From Typhlomys cinereus (taxonomy: Eukaryota; Chordata; Mammalia; Rodentia; Platacanthomyidae): 64,000 nucleotides of DNA. The first letter of the stretch is position 1. The number at the start of each line of letters is the position of its first letter. The DNA lies in contig JALPQD010000406.1 of the NCBI GenBank assembly GCA_023101885.1, positions 1,240,001-1,304,000 on the forward strand, written 5' to 3'. The position numbers and the translations under genes were made by a program. Under the pieces are notes generated by a model. The model worked only from the letters and a program-made list of their open reading frames with translations, searched no databases and had not been told where the DNA came from. Shown piece by piece: positions 57,520 to 64,000 of the stretch.

Positions 57520-59315
57520 TCAGGAATTCAGAACATTTATTGCAAGAGCTGAATAATTGTAAATAACGTAGAACTGGCAAAGCAGTAACAAGGATAATTG
57601 TTTAGATATTTATTCTGTCAAAGTCATCAAACACCCCTCACAAACCGACAAAAATGTACTTCAATAAGCAATGCACCCTACCCATTGTTTCCCAATATAC
57701 TGTGGAAAAACGTGAACTGCTATTTACAAAGTCATTTTATTTTTGGTAAGAACAAATTAACTATCAGATTAGCAAAGTTTTTAATTTTTTTAACTTTTAA
57801 ACTGATGGTGAATTGTGGCATTAAGATAACTTTCACTTCTTTCAATAAAGACATTTTGTTGCATGCTATTTATTTGTTTAAATCATCTGTCATGCCTTAA
57901 CAAAAACCTCCTAAGAATGTTCGAATTTTGGATTTGTTTTCACGTGCAACTGAGATCTTATTAACATTAGCTGTCACTCCATTGTTTTGACCTAAGTGAC
58001 AAAATGCTGGTACCTGCCAGGCATTGACCAACTATGATAACAAACAGTTAAACAGCAATAATTAGAGGTTTATCCCTTTATTTCCCCAACTACCCTACCT
58101 GGAGAATGTTCTGTTACATCATGAAGGCACAACACATTAAATATTTTGTGGCTATGATCTAATAACACTTGTGTTACAACAACAGTATTGTATATGAGGA
58201 TAAACACAAATTGCCATTTCAACAAAGTTGGAGACACACATTTGTCCAATTGAATGTATTTTCCAGTATGATTGTTTTCCAAATGTATACTGATTTTGAT
58301 ATATTAGTTTTGCATGAGCAACAAGTAAAGGATATTATATCACTTTTGATGCATAGTAAATGCCCATTACTCAGGCAATGACACTAATTAAGTGATTTTT
58401 GCTTTTACTTACTTTGAAAATAAGGATATCAAAAGAGACATTCCTAACATCCAAGTATTTGAAGAAATACTTGTTTCTGTTTTGTTGTTACCATCATTTG
58501 AAGTTTTCAGTTTTTCTTTCATCTTTATGCTTTTACAGAATTCTAGCATTATAAGCTATCACACAAAAAGCAGTATTTGAGAACTTTTTTTTAAGCACAA
58601 TTGTTTAAGATCCTTTGAACAATGTGTGTCAAGACAGACTACTAACGCAGAAACACCTCACTGAAAGAAACAAAAATAACAACAAAGAGATAATTCAAAA
58701 TAAAGAAAAAGGCAATCGTCAACACAGAATTATGCTACAACATTTTTAGGTGAATGCTATAAGTACACAAAAGTTGTTAATAATAACTTGCTTCTATTTA
58801 CAAATACTTTAACACTGATTGACTTACAAGTGTCCACTAATGTTGTTAACAGCACAATAGGTTTAATGCTTATCTTTTAAAGATTTTTTTTGAAGTATAA
58901 TGTCAAGTATAGCAGTCCCAGCATAAATCAATGACAAAAAGAGCACAATTTTCTAACTGGATATATTTGTCAGTCACTCTAATCCATGGAACTTTCTTAC
59001 TCTCCAAATGCATATTCTATTATTCATAGCAGCAGTCCAGGGTCAAAATAAAATGATATAATAAAAATACATTGCACAATGGAGAAAGGTAGGTGAAGAG
59101 TTTAGACAATTCTAGTGAACAAGATCACACGACTAGAACTGTTTTCTCACTTATGCTGTAAAACATCACATCCTCCAAGGTGCTAACACAAAGTTATGGA
59201 TATCCCTGCTAATAAGGGGCATAGTTGTATAGATCTATTGAATACATAAAGCTCTGACACACAGCATTAGCATGTCTATGTAGGTTAATGTTAATAGGTC
59301 CCATGTAGCCTCATC
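57520..59315 (-). other. PCDH9: Probable 3'UTR of the protocadherin gene
   Basis: Follows the stop codon at 59316-59318 on the minus strand and is free of recognisable young SINE or L1 insertions over about 1.8 kb. The stretch ends at an AATAAA with a GU-rich downstream element. Other AATAAA words within it (for example near 57870 and 58075) could give shorter forms, and a longer 3'UTR cannot be excluded. The extent is an inference. Confidence 0.5.
57537..57542 (-). terminator. Candidate poly(A) signal AATAAA
   Basis: AATAAA on the minus strand, followed about 15-30 nt downstream by the GU-rich TGATTGTAGTGTGTG. This is a good match to a vertebrate cleavage/polyadenylation site. Cleavage would be near 57520. 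Confidence 0.5.
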
Positions 59316-59689
59316 TTAGAGTTGGTGCTCCTTAGGACTCTCAATTGCACCTCCCGCTTGCTTATAGGACTTCAGATTTGCCAGAGGAATGTCTGCCCTG
59401 TGATTGCCATTGTTGAAATGGCCTTCATTGGAGCCATACTGCTTCCGGTCATTGAACTGGTTTCTGCTGCTTTCATCTTTCCAGGCTCTGGTCAGGGTGT
59501 GGCCATTCACAAGCTTGTCTTTCTTCACCCATTCTTTCTGGGGTGCAAAGGTGGAGAGAGGCGATTTTGGATGTTGATATGCACCCAAGCCAGGAGGCAT
59601 CCAGCAATTATCAGAGTGACCCAAGACCAGGCACTCCTGAGTGCACATCTCTGTGGCTTCAGCTAATCCTCTGGGACCCAGAGGGCCAT
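59316..59689 (-). CDS. PCDH9: Protocadherin-9 (delta-1 protocadherin), terminal coding exon
   Basis: This is the C-terminal cytoplasmic end of a homophilic cell-adhesion protein of the nervous system. The exon opens right after a strong acceptor. The first two bases complete a codon split by a phase-1 intron (Asp if the upstream exon ends in G). It then encodes 123 residues from [15 protein letters not shown], through [16 protein letters not shown] and [17 protein letters not shown], to LKSYKQAGG and SPKEHQL, then TAA. I recognise this tail as PCDH9 rather than PCDH1, PCDH7 or PCDH11 from family knowledge; no search was run. It contains no transmembrane or cadherin repeat, which lie in upstream exons outside the window. 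The frame is open and coherent with no sign of decay. PCDH9 sits in a gene desert in human and mouse, as the rest of this window does. Confidence 0.88.
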
Positions 59690-59720
59690 CTGTTGGGGAA
59701 GAGAAACAGAAGTAAGAAAG
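59690..59720 (-). promoter_or_regulatory. 3' splice site of the PCDH9 last intron
   Basis: On the minus strand the sequence TTACTTCTGTTTCTCTTCCC followed by CAACAG ends at 59690, immediately before the exon. It is a long pyrimidine tract without internal AG, and the open frame continues exactly from this point. Confidence 0.88.
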
Positions 59721-60339
59721 TCGTCATACTGAGCAGGGAAAATGATCACTTCCAGAAGAAATAATACAGTGGTAGTCCCATCTTTTCATTAAATGACATA
59801 GCTCAGCAATTTATGCTTTTAGACAACATAAGCAACCAAAGTTCTTGTTGTTAATGAAAGATTTTTTCTTTTCTTTCTTCTGCGTTTGTCTGTATATCCA
59901 GAAGCACAGATAGATTAAAAAGACACATATGGGTAAACAGATACAACTGTTCTTTAAAATCCTATGGCATATGAATCATTACTGATTTATATTCTAAAAA
60001 TTCATGAGGAAATGCTTAAATCATGAGATTTCGTTAAAAAATAGGTATTACACAATGTAAATGCTACAGCCACGCAAACGCAGCATTCATAAACAGACAC
60101 TGAAAAGCAACATGCCACAAATTTACATTTGTTGCATTATTTGTTCTATAGAAACCATTGCCATATTTTTCATGTATGAACTCATATGAAAACACAAACA
60201 TTTCAAAGGCCTCATTAAGTACTTTAGGACAGCCACATCTGCTCAGTCCTCATTGTACTGTAAATACAAGAAATAAACAACCTCTTGCAACAGTTGATAA
60301 TATTTGGTTTATTTAATCTCACAAATTTCTAAATGGATA

Positions 60340-60430
60340 AAGCATGTGATGGTGCATTACTATATTCCAGGCTGCACTTGAGCCCAGAAGTTTGCATAGA
60401 CCTGGACAACATAACCAGACCAAATATAAA
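60340..60430 (+). mobile_element. B1/Alu-like SINE fragment (7SL-derived)
   Basis: Reads CATGTGATGGTGCATTACTA, then CTTGAGCCCAGAAGTTTGCA and CCTGGACAACATAACCAGAC, the order of 7SL-derived B1/Alu monomers. It is followed by A/G-rich sequence and a (GA)n tract. Confidence 0.6.
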
Positions 60431-60446
60431 GAGGAAAAGAGAAAGG

Positions 60447-60449
60447 AGG

Positions 60450-60509
<60 letters not shown>

Positions 60510-60510
60510 G
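60447..60510 (+). repeat. (GA)n microsatellite
   Basis: About 64 bp of GA with two GACA interruptions, probably grown from the A-rich tail of the SINE at 60340. Confidence 0.95.
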
Positions 60511-61199
60511 TTAACATTCTGTAAACAAAGTCATATGCTAATTAAGTAGTTGTTCAGTATGCAAACTTCAAGTTCCTTATTTATTTCATTTTGCCAAAAA
60601 TTAAATGCTGAATTTTAATTACATTTTTGGAAGAGTATCATTTTTTTTGTTTAAAATGTTATTCATGTTCACATGTTCATTGGATTATTATTTTTTCATT
60701 TCCTTTTTAAATTAATTTTATAAAGTTTGTGCTTTTGGCAATTTCAAATGAGCTTATAATGTATTCTAATTATTCTTCTCCCACTATTTCCTATCCACCT
60801 CTCATCCCTATCAGTCACCATCCTCTCTATCAGGCCCTTTCCTAGTCTTGTGACTTAATCAAACTGAACTTTGGAATAACTGAAATTTACCAGGAGAAGC
60901 AGTGACCCAATACTTTTAACAATTTTGCCACTTCATTCCCAATAGTTTCAAAAAAAAATCATTCTATTGCAAATGTAATCTCAGGATCAATTAAATAATG
61001 TATAGTTGCTCATAAATCTTCTTTTGCAGTTATTAACTTTTTGGTGATATTACACTATCACAAATGTTAAAAGACTAAAATATTGAGAAAATTCAAATAA
61101 TAAAGACTGCATGTTCTAACAAAGAGACAGAACAAAACAAAGTCGAAATATAGACATACAACTAGAAAAACCACACAAATAAAAATCCTTGAGTGTAAA

Positions 61200-61560
61200 T
61201 TGCTGATTGAATTTACATTAATTCTAATGTTTAAGGGGGAGAAAGATTCTTCAGATCCATCACGAAGTCTTCCTTTTCTGTCTTTATTTTTCCTTTATTC
61301 TTCCTTCCTCCTTTCTTCCTCTCTCTCTCTGACTTTCTTTGTTAGTACTTATTACCCAATCTCAATCTCCTTCTTTTCTCAGTATAAACTTTCTTCTCTG
61401 CCTATCTCCTTTCTGTTCTCGAGACTTCCTCTGCCTATATGGTTTACTAAGTCCTGTATGGATTACTGTCAATGACATGTGTCTGGGCACTTTCTGGATT
61501 AAGGAAGAAGACCACACACAGCACTATATCTCCCTCAGAGACTCAGGAGGGTTGAGACTG
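61200..61560 (-). mobile_element. Old L1-like 3'UTR trace (pyrimidine-rich on plus strand)
   Basis: T/C-rich stretch 61262-61420 followed by TTTACTAAGTCCTGTATGGA and AATGACATGTGTCTGGGCAC, paralleling 44925-45140. Looks like a decayed minus-strand L1 3'UTR. Tentative. Confidence 0.4.
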
Positions 61561-61799
61561 AATGGAAGGGAAAAGGAACAATTTTTCAGGCAACACTGAA
61601 CAGGCACTATAATCAGATTTTCAAAAATCAAGTTTGTGACTGTTCAAAGAGGAAATCTCAGTCCATTACTGATGAACAGTAGCCAAATCAGTTAAGAGAT
61701 AAGCGATATGCTGAAAATTAGAGATAATTTTATAAAAAATGTTTAAATTAGTAGATGAGGATTACTAAGGCACAAAGTGTTTTTAAGGGCAGACAATCA

Positions 61800-61935
61800 A
61801 CTGGCCTGACTGGCCATACAGGTAAGAAAGACCATACTCTTTGTATATTTGAAGTAGAGAAAAGAAGAAATGTTGGATCAAAAGTTCCTAGACAACCAAG
61901 ATTACATGAGACTTTGTCTCAAAAAATAAGTAAAT
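61800..61935 (+). mobile_element. B1-like SINE fragment
   Basis: Ends ATTACATGAGACTTTGTCTC then A-rich sequence, the typical 3' end of rodent B1. The upstream half is heavily diverged. Confidence 0.5.
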
Positions 61936-62842
61936 TTAAATAAATTGAAATAAAGTTAAAATAATTCAGGGAGTCACCAGGAAAAAAATTATACCAAAAT
62001 ATACCTTCATGTTCTCCTACACACATAGTTAGAACATAAATGGCATATACATTATATTAATTCCATGTTAGCTCAGCTAAAATTGTTAAAGGCCTAATAA
62101 TTAGGGACAGTTTACATTTATGAGTCTGCCTGTCTAATTTTTTTTATTTATTCCTTGAATCTAATTAAATACCTGCCTATAGAAAACAGCTTATGACATA
62201 AACAAAATTAACACAAACCAAAGGCTATATAAAAAAACATATTGGATGTGAAAAATTCATAGCTAAAGCACACTTTTTGAAATTCAGATTTTATTCTTTT
62301 TTTTAAAGATAGGACTTGCGAGTCACCTTCTAGCTCCTTCCCAACTGACCCATATTCCCATCTCTTCAAAAGCAAACAGTTTTATTTTGTTTAAACACAC
62401 ATTCATTACTTTAAACTATTTCACTCACAGCTCTCCAGTGATTACTTCTTTCTTGGCATATTTAATTTACATTTCTCTCTGAGCCAGTTTTTGCTCTTTC
62501 TAACCCAGCCACACTTTAAAAGTTCAAACTAATTTCTCACTTTCAGGTTCGCTGTGGTGTCCTTAGTGACACAGCAGCTACAAAGCTAACGCTTTGCTTA
62601 AACCAATCCAGGCTCTGCACATTATATGGCTGTGGCAGATACTTTTTGCCTGGCCTGTTTTCATTTCATTACTGGCTCCTGCAAGGATCAGCTCTGCTTC
62701 ATGTTACCCCAGCAAGCTTTGAACACTCCACTGGACCATGTGTGATAGGCCCCTGGGAGGTTTCCACGAACTTCTTTTGCTAGAGAAGAGCATATTTCCA
62801 AACCAAGCTCTAATAATTCTTACTTTAATGACATTTGAGTTT

Positions 62843-62870
62843 ATTGTTTGTTTGTTTGTTTGTTTGTTTT
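62843..62870 (+). repeat. (TTTG)n microsatellite
   Basis: About six TTTG units. Confidence 0.9.
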
Positions 62871-63635
62871 GTTCTATGTTTCATGGAAAGTTCTATCATT
62901 TCCAAATTTTTATTTTTATTTGCTCCAAACTCCATGGAAAAATCACTGATAGAAAGGGAAATGTCATATCAGTCTTCTTACTCCTTCATAGTGTGAAGCA
63001 ATTAACAATAGTTCATAGCAATGATATATGAACAATGCTAATTGTTAATTAAAATTTTATGAGGTTGAAAATGTTCTGAGAATTATTAAAGATATTCCCT
63101 GCTTAAAGGCAGATCATAAGTAATTATAACAGAAGATGCTGGTTCACAAATCTCACACTTAAAATGCCTCAACAGCAAATCCTTTTGCTTAGTAATGCTT
63201 TGTGACACGTAATAAATGAACTAATTCATTTATGTGAAATGTATTCACTTCTTTTAGATATCAGTAGCAATAAAGTTTCATATATGATGTATCTTGCAAA
63301 ACTGCAACCCCTATATTTCTTTTATTGTTAATGTGATAATTTTTCATTACACTCTTCAAATGAGTGTAGTTATCAGCTATCTCAGAATTATCAATAAAAT
63401 CAGTTTTTACTGAACAAATTAAAAACAGAATATCCAAGTTTATTTTACATTCTGTCTTACATAAAATAATGCATGAGTGATCATAAAAATTTGCTGTTGA
63501 GGAGAATTTACTGTGAGACTTGTGAAAGGTATAATAATTTCTAGTCTTTCTGAGAATCAATAATGATCTTAAATCCATAAAAAAATGACTGGGATTACAA
63601 TACCTGGCCCAAGCTTGGTTAAAGATGAAACAATG

Positions 63636-63815
63636 TGAAAGAAAAAGAAAGAGGAAAGGAAGAAAAGATGGAAGGTAGGAAGGAGAGAAGAAAGAAAGGA
63701 AAGAAAGAAGGAAGGAAGGAAAGAAGGAAGGAAGGAAGGAAGGAAGGAAGGAAGAAGGAAGGAAGGAAGGAAGGAAGGAAGGAAGGAAGGAAGGAAAAAG
63801 GGAGGAAGAGAAAGT
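63636..63815 (+). repeat. (GGAA)n / (GAAA)n purine microsatellite
   Basis: About 180 bp purine-only on the plus strand with a long GGAA core (63705-63795). Frames crossing it are repeat artefacts. Confidence 0.97.
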
Positions 63816-64000
63816 CATTTTAATCTGTCTTTTGGTTAGTCTTTTACAGCTTGGGGCAATCTTGCACCATTATCTAAGACAGCATCTAAAATCTGTGCCC
63901 CACAGTACATTATGTTTGACGATTGCTACTAATGTGACCCAACATAAAATTGAAAGGTTACCGAATACATTATGTGATGTCTTTTTGTCATTATTTTACT

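Larger units (their letters stand above)
59721..64000 (-). other. PCDH9: Last intron of PCDH9 (3' part)
   Basis: No second exon is recognisable up to the window end. The AT-rich sequence carries diverged B1-like SINEs, microsatellites and an old L1 trace listed separately. Intronic status follows from the acceptor at 59690. Confidence 0.75.

Noticed and set aside
63261..63823. 185-codon minus-strand frame and its plus-strand purine counterpart
   Set aside because: The first third is GGAA microsatellite and the rest has no protein signature or splice context.
1..64000. CRISPR arrays, operons, phage or other prokaryotic systems
   Set aside because: The sequence is mammalian throughout; all repeated arrays are microsatellites, SINEs, L1s or local duplications.

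Overview
The window is nuclear DNA from a placental mammal, almost certainly a mouse-related (myomorph) rodent. It is AT-rich and poor in genes. It holds LINE-1 elements with rodent-style ORFs and G-rich 3'UTRs, and tRNA-derived SINEs whose heads match the rodent B2/B3 and ID types. It also has long (GA), (GGAA) and (GT) microsatellites. The species cannot be fixed from sequence alone. The B2-type head joined to a body I do not recognise as mouse or rat B2 suggests a lineage outside Mus/Rattus. There is no operon, CRISPR array or other prokaryotic feature.

Only one cellular protein-coding exon is recognisable: the terminal coding exon of a delta-protocadherin, best matched to PCDH9, on the minus strand at 59316-59689. 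It has a strong splice acceptor on its high-coordinate side and a probable 3'UTR running down to an AATAAA signal at 57537-57542. Bases 59690-64000 are then its last intron, and roughly 1-57500 is the intergenic desert downstream of the gene.

Layout. 1-3545: minus-strand L1 (L1-A) running off the left edge, with decayed ORF2, internally deleted ORF1 and a repeat-containing 5'UTR. 3993-4295: young SINE with 17-bp target-site duplication (TSD). 5085-6989: locally rearranged block of inverted and direct duplications with GAAA arrays at the joints. 7000-31700: mostly unique AT-rich sequence with old repeats, one 5'-truncated L1 (14497-15527) and a GC-richer unexplained island near 16.2-16.9 kb. 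31718-33161: an internal ORF2-only L1 fragment without a poly(A) tail. 36400-37161: SINE, a 0.4-kb polypyrimidine tract and an ID element. 38351-44898: a full-length L1 (L1-B) with a 14-bp TSD, an uninterrupted ORF1, a broken ORF2 and a nested L1 insertion. 45423-45702: a 140-bp tandem duplication. 46529-52296: four L1 3'-end insertions, two with 5' inversions. 52.3-57.5 kb: unique sequence with SINEs and an old repeat. 57.5-64 kb: protocadherin 3'UTR, terminal exon and last intron.

I found no new multi-gene system. What stands out is the clear record of how L1 copies inserted (twin priming, tailless insertions, nested insertion, template switching within an L1), plus the inverted duplication near 5-7 kb. 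Most L1 ends are set by direct repeats read from the sequence; family names of the older repeats are tentative.
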